A stretch of 64,000 bases of DNA from Hoylesella enoeca JCM 12259 (GTDB lineage: Bacteria; Bacteroidota; Bacteroidia; Bacteroidales; Bacteroidaceae): positions 1 to 64,000 of the forward strand of contig NZ_BAIX01000003.1 of the NCBI RefSeq assembly GCF_000613405.1, in the 5' to 3' direction. The position numbers and the translations under genes were made by a program. Shown here in pieces: positions 20,018 to 28,852 of this stretch. The stretch's first letter is position 1. Every line of letters begins with the position of its first letter. The notes under the pieces are model-generated. The model was not told the origin of the DNA, did not search any database, and worked only from the letters and a program-made list of their open reading frames with translations.

Positions 20018-20857
20018 ATGATTTACAGTGATTTAACTTCAAAAGAAAACCCGGTTGATTCCTCTTTGCCTTCTCCCGAACAGTCGAAGAGAGTTCCTTT
20101 CGGGCGCATCCACTCCGTCGAAACATTCGGATCAGTAGACGGTCCGGGCATTCGCTTCATCGTATTTTTAAAAGGTTGCGCGATGAGATGCCGCTACTGC
20201 CACAATCCAGACACGTGGGATCCGCAGTCAGACGACCTTCGTACGGCCGACGAAGTGCTCGAACAGGCACTCCATTATCGCTCTTATTGGGGCCGGAAAG
20301 GCGGAATCACGGCGAGCGGAGGCGAAGCTCTCTTGCAGATCGATTTCCTTACAGACCTCTTCCGCAAGGCAAAAGCACAGGGAGTCAATACTTGTCTCGA
20401 CACAGCTGCACGCCCGTTTACCTGTCGCGAACCGTTTTTCGGGAAATTTCAAGAGCTGATGAAGTACACCGATCTTGTACTTTTAGACATCAAACACATC
20501 GACGACGAAGGGCATAAGCAGCTTACCGGCTGGACCAATCGCAACATTTTAGACTGTGCCCGCTATCTGTCTGACATCGGAAAGCCCATTTGGATCCGCC
20601 ACGTCTTGGTTCCCGGCGTCACCGACGACGACAAACTCCTTTACCGTCTGCGCGATTTCCTAAAAACATTACACAACATCGAGCGTATCGAAGTGCTCCC
20701 TTACCACGCCCTCGGAGTGTATAAATGGGACGAACTCGGTATTCCTTATACCCTCCGCGACGTCGAACCGCCCACGCAGGAGCGTGTAGACAATGCACAA
20801 CGGATATTGAACGAGGCCCTCGATCTCCCTCTTTCCCAAGAGGAAAGAACTGTCTGA
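20018..20857 (+). CDS. pflA: Pyruvate formate-lyase activating enzyme (radical SAM)
   Basis: Radical-SAM activase that installs the glycyl radical on PflB. The cluster motif CAMRCRYC places the 4Fe-4S ligands at Cys54, Cys58 and Cys61. The preceding GRIHSVETFGSVDGPGIRFIVFLKG and the following TASGGEALLQ and LLDIKHID segments are diagnostic of PflA. It has 279 residues with an N-terminal extension of about 30 residues compared with E. coli PflA, so a downstream start is possible. A terminator-like hairpin separates it from pflB, consistent with catalytic amounts of activase. Confidence 0.95.
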   Translation: MIYSDLTSKENPVDSSLPSPEQSKRVPFGRIHSVETFGSVDGPGIRFIVFLKGCAMRCRYCHNPDTWDPQSDDLRTADEVLEQALHYRSYWGRKGGITASGGEALLQIDFLTDLFRKAKAQGVNTCLDTAARPFTCREPFFGKFQELMKYTDLVLLDIKHIDDEGHKQLTGWTNRNILDCARYLSDIGKPIWIRHVLVPGVTDDDKLLYRLRDFLKTLHNIERIEVLPYHALGVYKWDELGIPYTLRDVEPPTQERVDNAQRILNEALDLPLSQEERTV

Positions 20858-20922
20858 TAAGCACAAGTTTTATTGCTCCTGCTTTCGACAAATGGTGGGT
20901 CGAAAGTCGCCTTATTTCCAAT

Positions 20923-20943
20923 CCCTCTCTCAAACGGAGAGGG
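20923..20943. repeat. CCCTCTC/GAGAGGG hairpin motif
   Basis: Seven-bp perfect stem with a 7-nt loop. Similar C/T-rich and G/A-rich pairs flank other 22-bp arrays (about 26218-26248, 43767-43800, 48785-48805). Confidence 0.5.
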
Positions 20944-20980
20944 ACGTTTCATTTGGCAGTGCGCGTGCTGTTTTCACGAA

Positions 20981-21060
20981 GCGTGAGTTAGACGACAACT
21001 AACAGTGAATGACACGGCGATTAAGCATGAGTTGCACTGCGATTAACAGTTAGTTGAAAC
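20981..21060. repeat. 22-bp dyad repeat array, about 3-4 units
   Basis: Cores ACTAACAGTGAAT, ATTAAGCATGAGTTG and ATTAACAGTTAGTTG are spaced 22 bp apart, with CGGCG and CTGCG linkers. Confidence 0.75.
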
Positions 21061-21144
21061 CAGTCTCATGATCTCACGACGATTAAATCTTGCGGAATGG
21101 TGATTTTTCTAACCACAAACCAACCGGTGTTGACAAATATTTCG

Positions 21145-21152
21145 TATATTTG
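21145..21152 (+). promoter_or_regulatory. Candidate -7 box of the tricorn-like gene
   Basis: TATATTTG matches TAnnTTTG 24 bp before the ATG. No good -33 element is seen. Confidence 0.5.
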
Positions 21153-21176
21153 CAAACAGTTTAACCCATAATTCAA

Positions 21177-24100
21177 ATGATAAAACAACTACTCACCTTG
21201 GCTGCTTTGACATTCTCATTGTCAGCAAGTGCGCAAACACATCCGCTGTGGATGCGTTATAGTGCGATCTCTCCTGATGGCTCGACCATCGCGTTTTCTT
21301 ACAAGGGCGACATCTACACCGTTCCTGTCGGAGGCGGGAATGCCCGCCAACTGACGTCCAATGCGGCCTATGATGCTTATCCCGTGTGGAGTCCCGATGG
21401 GCAAAACATCGCCTTTGCATCGAATCGTGAGGGCAGTATGGACATCTACTTGATGAACCGCAACGGCGGTGCGCCCAAACGATTGACTACCGATAGCAGC
21501 GACGAATACCCGCAGACCTTCCGCGACAACACACATATCCTGTTCTCAGCAAACGGTATGCCCACGCAGAAATCCATCATTTTCGCAGGCGGATCGTTCC
21601 CGCAGGTGTATGAAGTAGGTACTAACGGCGGTCGTCCCAGGCTCTTTTCGGGTCTGACAATGCTCAATATCAGCATCAACCAACGTGGAGACATTCTCTA
21701 TCACGACCAAAAAGGCTATGAGGATCCGTATCGGAAACACCACCAGTCGCCGATAACACGCGACATTTGGTTGTTAAAGAATGGCCGATATACACAGCTT
21801 ACCACTTTCAAAGGCGAAGACCGAAACCCTGTTTGGGCGCCAGACGGCACGCACTTTTATTATCTCAGCGAGACCGACGGCACGTTCAATGTCTACAAAC
21901 GCAGTGCCGACGGAGCCGAAACAACGCAACTCACACACTTCAAAGGCAATCCGGTGCGCTTTCTCACGGTGTCGAACAACGGCACACTCTGCTTCGGATA
22001 CGATGGCGAAATCTATACCTTGCGTGACGGCGGACAGCCACAGCGGGTGAATGTGAGTGTTGTTGCCGACCGCAGCGACCTCGATCTCGAGCGGCAGAAT
22101 TGGACTTACGGTGCCTCGGAAATCAAAGTTTCACCCACGGGTAATGAAATTGCGTTCGTTCTTCACGGCGATGTTTATGTAACATCTGTGGACTATAAGA
22201 CGACGAAACAGATTACCGACACGCCCGAACAAGAGCGAGACATCGACTTTTCACCCGACGGCAAGAGTCTTGTTTACGCTTCAGAGCGCGGCGGCTTGTG
22301 GCAAATCTATATGGCAAAGCCCAAGAACAGCAATGAGAAAAACTTTACTTACGCCACCGATATCATTGAAGAACAGTTGGTAAAGTCGGCTAAAACCTCG
22401 CAGATGCCGCAGTTCAGCCCCGATGGAAAGAGCGTAGCCTTCTTTGAAGATCGCGGTGATCTCCGCGTGATCGACGTCAAAACAAAGGCTGTTCACACGG
22501 CAATGGACGGCAAATATATCTATTCTTACAGCGACGGCGATATCTGGTTCGAATGGAGTCCGGATAGTAAATGGTTGCTTTCTGCCTATATCGGCAACGG
22601 CGGTTGGAACAACCGTGACATCGCTTTGGTCAATGCGGCCGGCACGGGAGAGATTCACAACCTTACGCAGAGCGGTTACAGCGATGGCAATGGCAAGTGG
22701 GCATTGGGCGGAAAAGCAATGATTTTCAGCAGCGATAGAGCCGGATACCGCAGCCACGGCAGCTGGGGTACCGAGGAAGATGTATATATTATGTTCTTCG
22801 ATCTTGATGCTTACGACCGTTTCCGGATGTCGAAAGAAGAGCGGGAATTGGCCGATCAGATCGCAAAGGACAACAAACCCGTTGCCCAAACGAAGAAGAA
22901 TAAGAAAGGAAAGAAGAAAAACAAAACAGAGAAAGACGACACATCGAAGTTGCTCCGGTTTGATTTTGCTAACTGTCGAGACCGTATCGTGCGGCTCACT
23001 GTTAATTCTTCGCATCTCGGCGATGCCGTTCTCAGCCCCGGAGGAGACACCTTATATTATCAGGCTGCATTCGAAGGAGACTATGATTTGTGGAAACACG
23101 ACTTGAAAGAGAATAAAACCGAGATTGTGTTGAAAGGTGTCGGAGGCGGCGCTTTACAGCCCGACAAAGGATTTAAGAATCTTTATCTGTGTGCTTATCG
23201 AGGCATTAAAAAGATCGAAATCGGCTCAAAAGCCATTAAAAACATCGACTTCGAGGCTCGGTTTAACTATCGTCCGTATGCGGAACGCCGTTATATGTTC
23301 GACCATATATGGCAACAAGTGAAGGATAAGTTCTACGATCCTAAGCTACATGGCGTCGATTGGGACGGCTATCGCAAGACTTACGAACGCTTCTTGCCGT
23401 ATATCAACAACAATTTTGACTTTCGTGATATGCTGAGCGAGATGCTCGGCGAGTTGAATGCATCTCATACAGGCGCCCGTTACTTTGGTTATGGAACGAA
23501 TTTACCTACGGCTTGTCTCGGAGTTTTCTATGATCAAGACTACAACGGAGACGGGCTCAAAATCGCAGAAGTCATCAAACGCAGTCCGCTTGCACTCCAA
23601 AACACGAGTGTGAAGGCCGGATGTATCATCGAAAAAATCGACGGACAGAAGATCGTTCGCGATTCCGACTACAACTATATGCTTGACGGCAAGGTCGGAA
23701 AGCCCGTTCGTCTCTCCGTGTTCAACCCTCAAACGAACAAGCGTTTCAATGTAACGATACGCGCTATCAGCAAATATGCACAACAAGAACTGCTTTACAA
23801 ACGGTGGGTTGACCACAACCGCCAACTTGTAGACAGTCTTTCAGGTGGGCGGATTGCCTATGTTCACGTGAAGGCAATGAACAGTCAGAGCTTCAGAACG
23901 GTGTATAACGAACTGCTGAGCGATAAGAATCGTAATCGTGAAGCTGTCATTGTAGACGAGCGTCACAATGGAGGCGGCTGGCTGCACGATGATCTTTGCA
24001 CGCTGCTCAGCGGCAAAGAGTATCAGAAATTCATTGCACACGGCAAGTATATCGGACGCGATCCGTTCAACAAATGGGTTAAACCGTCGTGTGTTTTGAT

Positions 24101-24416
24101 ATGTGAAGACGATTACAGCAACGGTCATGGCTTCCCGTTCGTATACAAAGAGTTGGGCATCGGCAAGCTGATCGGCGCTCCGATAGCAGGTACGATGACC
24201 GCCGTTTGGTGGGAATCGCTCATCGATCCGACAATGGTCTTTGGTATTCCACAAGTCGGTTGCCAAGATATGCACGGCAGATGGGGAGAAAATACACAGC
24301 TGAATCCTGACATCGAAGTATATAACTCGCCCGAGGATTATCTCAATGGCAACGACCGACAGATTGAGAAGGCCGTCCGAAGTTTCAATCTTGCGCCGCT
24401 ATCTTCGTCTAAATAA
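21177..24416 (+). CDS. Tricorn-like S41 family peptidase with beta-propeller domain
   Basis: Large exported protease of 1079 residues. The signal peptide ends ASA|Q, leaving Gln at +1, a site that a glutaminyl cyclase could convert. Residues about 25-560 contain repeated WD40/PD40 blades (SPDGSTIAFSYKGDIY, WSPDGQNIAFASNREG and similar). A Lys-rich linker (about 560-600), a second beta region, a helical cap (HIWQQVKDKFYDPKLHGVDWDGY), a PDZ-like domain (about 785-860) and a C-terminal S41 core follow. The likely nucleophile is Ser981 in DDYSNGHGFP, in the position of the YSDG motif. It probably degrades peptides in the periplasm. Confidence 0.92.
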   Translation: MIKQLLTLAALTFSLSASAQTHPLWMRYSAISPDGSTIAFSYKGDIYTVPVGGGNARQLTSNAAYDAYPVWSPDGQNIAFASNREGSMDIYLMNRNGGAPKRLTTDSSDEYPQTFRDNTHILFSANGMPTQKSIIFAGGSFPQVYEVGTNGGRPRLFSGLTMLNISINQRGDILYHDQKGYEDPYRKHHQSPITRDIWLLKNGRYTQLTTFKGEDRNPVWAPDGTHFYYLSETDGTFNVYKRSADGAETTQLTHFKGNPVRFLTVSNNGTLCFGYDGEIYTLRDGGQPQRVNVSVVADRSDLDLERQNWTYGASEIKVSPTGNEIAFVLHGDVYVTSVDYKTTKQITDTPEQERDIDFSPDGKSLVYASERGGLWQIYMAKPKNSNEKNFTYATDIIEEQLVKSAKTSQMPQFSPDGKSVAFFEDRGDLRVIDVKTKAVHTAMDGKYIYSYSDGDIWFEWSPDSKWLLSAYIGNGGWNNRDIALVNAAGTGEIHNLTQSGYSDGNGKWALGGKAMIFSSDRAGYRSHGSWGTEEDVYIMFFDLDAYDRFRMSKEERELADQIAKDNKPVAQTKKNKKGKKKNKTEKDDTSKLLRFDFANCRDRIVRLTVNSSHLGDAVLSPGGDTLYYQAAFEGDYDLWKHDLKENKTEIVLKGVGGGALQPDKGFKNLYLCAYRGIKKIEIGSKAIKNIDFEARFNYRPYAERRYMFDHIWQQVKDKFYDPKLHGVDWDGYRKTYERFLPYINNNFDFRDMLSEMLGELNASHTGARYFGYGTNLPTACLGVFYDQDYNGDGLKIAEVIKRSPLALQNTSVKAGCIIEKIDGQKIVRDSDYNYMLDGKVGKPVRLSVFNPQTNKRFNVTIRAISKYAQQELLYKRWVDHNRQLVDSLSGGRIAYVHVKAMNSQSFRTVYNELLSDKNRNREAVIVDERHNGGGWLHDDLCTLLSGKEYQKFIAHGKYIGRDPFNKWVKPSCVLICEDDYSNGHGFPFVYKELGIGKLIGAPIAGTMTAVWWESLIDPTMVFGIPQVGCQDMHGRWGENTQLNPDIEVYNSPEDYLNGNDRQIEKAVRSFNLAPLSSSK

Positions 24417-24432
24417 AGGCTGAAATACAAAA

Positions 24433-24469
24433 ACCGGGAGGATATTCTGCAATTGAATATCCTCCCGGT
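24433..24469. terminator. Bidirectional terminator between convergent genes
   Basis: ACCGGGAGGATATTC (24433-24447) and GAATATCCTCCCGGT (24455-24469) form a perfect 15-bp stem with a 7-nt loop between the tricorn-like gene (+) and gpmI (-). Confidence 0.9.
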
Positions 24470-24554
24470 AATTGTTTTCGTTGATTTGTTTATCAAGTAA
24501 ACAAGGTGATGAGTAGACAAATCAGCGAGTTAATGAGCTGCAAGTAATCATCTT

Positions 24555-26074
24555 TCAATGATCTGAAATCAAGTTTTCTCCAGTCATTTCAGCAGGTTGT
24601 TCGAGTCCCATGATGTGCAGAATAGATGGTGCCACGTCGGCCAAACGACCGTTACGGATCGTTGCACTGTTGTTGTCTGTCACATAAATCACGGGTACCG
24701 GATTGAGCGAATGTGCCGTATTTGGTGTACCATCTTCGTTGATAGCATTGTCGGCATTGCCGTGATCGGCGATAATCAACGCCTCATAACCATTAGCTTT
24801 AGCAGCTTCGATAACCTCACGCACACAATTGTCGACGGCGTGAACAGCTTTGGCGATGGCATGATACACACCAGTGTGACCCACCATGTCGCCATTGGCA
24901 AAATTGACGACAATGAAATCGTATTCCTGTGTATTGATAGCGCCCACCAATTTATCCTTTACTTCATAGGCACTCATCTCCGGTTGCAGGTCATAAGTGG
25001 CCACTTTGGGCGAAGGAACCAGTATACGATCTTCGCCTTCGAACGGAGTTTCGCGTCCACCATTAAAAAAGAACGTGACATGCGCATATTTCTCGGTTTC
25101 TGCCGTGTGCAATTGCCGTTTGCCCTGAGCGCTGAGATATTCGCCGAGTGTGTTTTCAACGTTTTCTTTCGGGAATAAAATCTCCACGCCTTTAAAACTT
25201 GCATCATAAGGCGTCATGCAATAATAGTGCAGATTCTTAATCGTATGCATACCTTCATCGGGCATATCCTGCTGAGTGAGAACTTGTGTAAGCTCTTTTG
25301 CACGGTCGTTACGGAAGTTGATAAAGATCACAACATCGCCCTCCGAAATCGTTCCATCGACAGTCGAATTGTGGATAGGCTTGATAAATTCGTCGGTCAC
25401 TCCCTCGGCATAACTGGCTTCCATAGCCTGCACCATATCGTCGGCCTGCGCGCCTTTCCCCATAACCAAGAGGTCGTAAGCCTCTTTCACGCGATTCCAA
25501 CGCTTGTCTCTGTCCATGGCATAGAAGCGTCCCACGATGCTCGCCACAGCTGCATCGTTTTTCGCGCAATGATCAGTAAGTTCGCGAATAAATCCAGCAC
25601 CGCTTTTCGGATCGGTGTCGCGGCCATCCATAAAACAGTGTATGTAGGTCTGTTTGAGCCCGTATTCCTTGGCAATTTCGATGAGTTTGAAGAGGTGATC
25701 GAGTGAAGAATGCACGCCGCCGTTGCTTGTCAGCCCCATCAGATGGAGTTTCTTGCCCGACTCCCGGGCATAAGTGTAAGCCTCAACGATGCCTTTGTTT
25801 TCTCGAATCGAACCATCTTGCAAGCGCGGTTGATCTTCACCAAATCCTGATACACCACGCGTCCGGCCCCAATATTGAGATGGCCTACCTCCGAATTACC
25901 CATTTGTCCGTCGGGAAGTCCCACGTTTTCGCCCGAGGCTTGCAGTTCTGCATGAGCCGAGACAGCGTTTAGATAATCCAAATAAGGTGTCGGCGTGTTG
26001 TAGATCACATCTCCCACGCCATGTTTTCCGATTCCCCAACCGTCGAGAATCATCAATAAAGCTTTCTTTGTCAT
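24555..26074 (-). CDS. gpmI: 2,3-bisphosphoglycerate-independent phosphoglycerate mutase (frameshifted)
   Basis: Glycolytic interconversion of 3- and 2-phosphoglycerate with two metal ions. N-terminal [16 protein letters not shown] gives the metal-binding Asp, and [16 protein letters not shown] contains the catalytic Ser. Later metal-ligand motifs are [29 protein letters not shown] and [10 protein letters not shown]. The frame breaks near 25818-25824. One added base (TGC CAA instead of TGCAA) joins NRAC to [10 protein letters not shown] and gives 506 residues, the standard family length. Because the gene is central to glycolysis, a sequence error is more likely than a real lesion. Confidence 0.92.
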
Positions 26075-26113
26075 AATGTTTTTATTTGTTCAATCATCAT
26101 CATGTTCTGCGTG

Positions 26114-26121
26114 CAAAGGTA
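26114..26121 (-). promoter_or_regulatory. Candidate -7 box of gpmI
   Basis: Minus-strand TACCTTTG, about 40 bp upstream of the gpmI start. The expected -33 position falls inside the first unit of the 22-bp array, with no clear TTG. Confidence 0.5.
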
Positions 26122-26138
26122 GCCATTATTTTCCGAAT

Positions 26139-26213
26139 AACGGTTAGTTGTTCAGCGATTAACGGTCAGTTGCACGCCGATTAACGGTTAGTTGCGATGC
26201 GATTAACAGTTGA
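26139..26213. repeat. 22-bp dyad repeat array, 3 exact units plus a partial
   Basis: Units start at 26139, 26161 and 26183. Each reads AACGGTTAGTTG (one T-to-C change in unit 2), five variable bases, then CGATT. A partial fourth unit begins at 26205. This is the cleanest copy of the family in the window. Confidence 0.9.
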
Positions 26214-26313
26214 TCAAATTCCTCTTAGGCTCTCCCTGAGCGGAGGAGATACACCAACGGGTGAGCGATCGGCAGTCAACCATCGACAGTCAATGAATAA
26301 TTTGGAGTGCGGA

Positions 26314-26345
26314 TTTGGGCGAATGTATAAATTACAGTAACTTTG
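26314..26345 (+). promoter_or_regulatory. Promoter of the U32-sufE-trmH operon
   Basis: TTTG (26314-26317), 20-bp spacer, TAACTTTG (26338-26345). The ATG at 26351 begins six bases after the -7 box, so the transcript should be leaderless or nearly so. Confidence 0.75.
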
Positions 26346-26350
26346 CAGCG

Positions 26351-27631
26351 ATGAACAAGGACATTAATGAATTTGAGATAATGGCTCCGGTGGGCTCGAG
26401 AGAGAGCTTAGCGGCAGCCATACAAGCAGGTGCCGGGTCAGTATATTTCGGTGTGGGACAGCTCAATATGCGGTCGCACTCAGCCAACCATTTCACTATC
26501 GACGATCTGAAAGATATTGCCGCAACGTGTCGGGAGCACGGGATCAAGACCTATCTCACGGTGAACACCGTGATTTATAACGACGATTTGCAGGCGATGC
26601 GCGATATTATCGATGCGGCAAAAGCAGCCAATGTATCGGCTGTTATTGCCAGCGACATTGCCGTAATGATGTATTGCAGAGCGGTAGGTGTGGAGGTTCA
26701 CCTCTCCACTCAGCTGAATATATCCAACATCGAGGCACTGAAATTCTATGCGCAGTTTGCCGATGTAGTTGTGTTGGCACGCGAATTGAATATGGATCAG
26801 GTAGCGGAGATTCACCGACAGATCTCAGAACAGCGCATCACAGGCCCCGGGGGAGAAACGGTTCGCATTGAGATGTTCTGCCACGGAGCGCTGTGTATGG
26901 CCGTCAGCGGCAAGTGTTATATGAGTCTTCACGATGCAAACAGGTCGGCGAATCGTGGTGAATGCGTGCAGATCTGCCGTCGGTCGTACACGGTTACGGA
27001 TAATGAGACGGGCAACCAACTTGAAATCGACAACAAATACATAATGAGTCCGAAAGACTTGAAGACCGTGCGCTTCATCGATCGGATGATGGATGCAGGC
27101 GTGCGGGTATTTAAAATCGAAGGCAGAGCACGCGGACCGGAATATGTTTATACCGTGGTGAGATGTTATAAAGAGGCCATTCGGAGCGTGGTCGATGGCA
27201 CTTTTACCGACGAAAAGAAAGATGCGTGGGACCGACAGTTGGCTACCGTCTTCAACAGAGGCTTCTGGGACGGTTACTATCAGGGTCAGACGATGGGCGA
27301 ATGGACGAAGAATTACGGCAATAAAGCTACCGAGAAGAAAGTCTTAGTGGGCAAAGTGGTCAAGTATTTCTCACGTTTGGGCGTGGCCGAATTGGCTGTC
27401 GAGGCATCCGAGATTACGTTAAACGATCGATTACTCATCACCGGTACCACTACGGGTGTACTGTATTTCGATGCCGCAGAGATTCGTTATGAATTACAAC
27501 CGGTGCCGAAAGCCGAGAAAGGTTGGCACGTTTCAATTCCCGTTCCGGGAAAAGTGAGACCGGGAGATAAGGTGTTTAAAATCGTGAGAGCGGCCTCCCC
27601 TGCTCCCTCCAAAAGAGGGGAAACCCGATAA
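26351..27631 (+). CDS. Peptidase U32 family protein (TrhP/YegQ-like)
   Basis: U32 family protein of 426 residues, starting MNKDINEFEIMAPVGS. An in-frame ATG at 26315 would lie upstream of the transcription start. Family features are APVGSRESLAAAIQAGAGSVYFG, the U32 signature EMFCHGALCMAVSGKCYMSLHDANRSANRGECVQICRRSY with conserved cysteines, and KIEGRARGPEYV. E. coli relatives (TrhP, RlhA) act in prephenate-dependent hydroxylation of tRNA or rRNA rather than as proteases, and RNA modification is the better guess here too. It is co-transcribed with sufE and an RNA methyltransferase. Confidence 0.9.
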   Translation: MNKDINEFEIMAPVGSRESLAAAIQAGAGSVYFGVGQLNMRSHSANHFTIDDLKDIAATCREHGIKTYLTVNTVIYNDDLQAMRDIIDAAKAANVSAVIASDIAVMMYCRAVGVEVHLSTQLNISNIEALKFYAQFADVVVLARELNMDQVAEIHRQISEQRITGPGGETVRIEMFCHGALCMAVSGKCYMSLHDANRSANRGECVQICRRSYTVTDNETGNQLEIDNKYIMSPKDLKTVRFIDRMMDAGVRVFKIEGRARGPEYVYTVVRCYKEAIRSVVDGTFTDEKKDAWDRQLATVFNRGFWDGYYQGQTMGEWTKNYGNKATEKKVLVGKVVKYFSRLGVAELAVEASEITLNDRLLITGTTTGVLYFDAAEIRYELQPVPKAEKGWHVSIPVPGKVRPGDKVFKIVRAASPAPSKRGETR

Positions 27632-27649
27632 CAGATAAAGATTTGAAAT

Positions 27650-28126
27650 ATGAACAATAACGAATATAACGACGAAAAGTCTTTTTCTTCGGGAGAAGTT
27701 AAAAGTAGCCAGTCGATTAATGACCTTCAAAATGAAGTGATTGAGGAGTTTTCCGCGTTCACGGATTGGATGGATAAGTATCAGATGTTGATCGACTTGG
27801 GAAACGAATTGGCCCCATTGGACGAGAGATATAAAACAGAAAGCAACCTGATCGACGGCTGTCAGAGTCGTGTCTGGCTGCAATGCGACCTGCACAATGG
27901 CCTTTTGGTATTCACTGCCGACAGCGATGCGCTCATCACCAAGGGCATTATCGCCTTGCTGATTCGCATAGTCAGCGGGCACACTCCACAGGAAATCCTC
28001 GACACCGAGCTCTATTTCATCGACCGTATCGGCCTGAAAGAACACCTGTCTCCTACTCGTTCCAACGGTCTGTTATCAATGGTGAAGCAGATCAAGATGT
28101 ATGCGCTGGCACTGAAAAAGAGTTGA
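27650..28126 (+). CDS. sufE: SufE family cysteine desulfuration protein
   Basis: SufE-like sulfur acceptor that takes persulfide from the SufS cysteine desulfurase for Fe-S cluster assembly. It has 158 residues. The motif SNLIDGCQSRVWL carries the sulfur-accepting Cys71. A 30-residue Ser/Asn-rich N-terminal extension precedes the family core. It lies 18 bp after the U32 gene and 1 bp before the methyltransferase. The link may be functional, since U32 hydroxylases and Fe-S chemistry often co-occur. Confidence 0.93.
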   Translation: MNNNEYNDEKSFSSGEVKSSQSINDLQNEVIEEFSAFTDWMDKYQMLIDLGNELAPLDERYKTESNLIDGCQSRVWLQCDLHNGLLVFTADSDALITKGIIALLIRIVSGHTPQEILDTELYFIDRIGLKEHLSPTRSNGLLSMVKQIKMYALALKKS

Positions 28127-28127
28127 C

Positions 28128-28667
28128 ATGCGCAAACTTCGTACCATAGAGATGCACCGTTTGACGGTAGAAGAATTTAAGGAAGCCCCGAAGCTGCCGC
28201 TCATTGTCGTGCTCGACGATGTCAGGTCGCTGTATAACGTTGGCTCGGTATTTCGCTGCTGCGATGCATTTCGTGTAGAGGCAGTGTATCTTTGCGGTAT
28301 AACAGCCACCCCGCCCAATGCAGAGATCCACAAAACTGCACTCGGTGGGGAGGAGTCTGTTGACTGGTTGTATTTCGACAGTGCCGAGGCGGCCGTCAAA
28401 CAACTTCATTCCACAGGCTATTTCGTATATAGTATTGAGCAGGTTGAGGGTTCGACGTCATTAGAAACACTCGTTTTGGATCCCCGAAAACAATATGCTG
28501 TGGTCTTGGGTAACGAGGTAAAAGGTGTTCAACAGAGCGTTATCAATGCGAGCGATGGCTGTTTGGAAATTCCGCAATTCGGTACCAAACACTCCATTAA
28601 TGTATCGGTTGCTGCCGGAATCGTGGTTTGGGAGTTTGCCAAAAGTCTGTTGTTACCGGGCAAATGA
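28128..28667 (+). CDS. TrmH/SpoU family RNA 2'-O-methyltransferase
   Basis: SPOUT-class methyltransferase of 179 residues. Motif 1 LDDVRSLYNVGSVFRCCDAF, motif 2 AVVLGNEVKGV and motif 3 IPQFGTKHSINVSVAAGIVVWEF form the trefoil-knot SAM site. It lacks the N-terminal substrate-binding domain of RlmB, so it is a minimal TrmL/TrmH-like enzyme acting on tRNA or rRNA. Translational coupling to sufE is likely (TGA followed after one base by ATG). Confidence 0.92.
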   Translation: MRKLRTIEMHRLTVEEFKEAPKLPLIVVLDDVRSLYNVGSVFRCCDAFRVEAVYLCGITATPPNAEIHKTALGGEESVDWLYFDSAEAAVKQLHSTGYFVYSIEQVEGSTSLETLVLDPRKQYAVVLGNEVKGVQQSVINASDGCLEIPQFGTKHSINVSVAAGIVVWEFAKSLLLPGK

Positions 28668-28711
28668 GGCGGAGAGAAACGTTAATTATCCTCATTTCTC
28701 GGTTTACTCTG

Positions 28712-28742
28712 TTGCAAATCACGTCGATAAATGATACCTTTG
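28712..28742 (+). promoter_or_regulatory. Promoter of the ABC exporter
   Basis: TTG (28712-28714), 20-bp spacer, TACCTTTG (28735-28742), followed by a leader of about 105 nt. Confidence 0.7.
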
Positions 28743-28852
28743 TCTCACTAAAACCCATAAAACAATATACCCATGGAGGTATACTCGCATTCAAGACATA
28801 CTGATTAGTATCTACGAATTGCCACTGTTTTGTAAGTAAAGACAATCATTCG

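Larger units (their letters stand above)
20858..21176 (+). other. Intergenic region between pflA and the tricorn-like gene
   Basis: 319 bp with a CCCTCTC/GAGAGGG hairpin (20923-20943), a 22-bp repeat array (20981-21060) and a -7-like box at 21145-21152. No gene seen. Confidence 0.6.
26075..26350. other. Divergent gpmI/U32 intergenic region
   Basis: 276 bp with the gpmI -7 box, a regular 22-bp array (26139-26213) and a strong promoter for the U32 gene. Confidence 0.6.

Noticed and set aside
26315-26350. Upstream start of the U32 gene (MGECINYSNFAA...)
   Set aside because: These codons overlap the -33 and -7 promoter elements, and the protein family begins at MNKDINEFEIMAPVGS.
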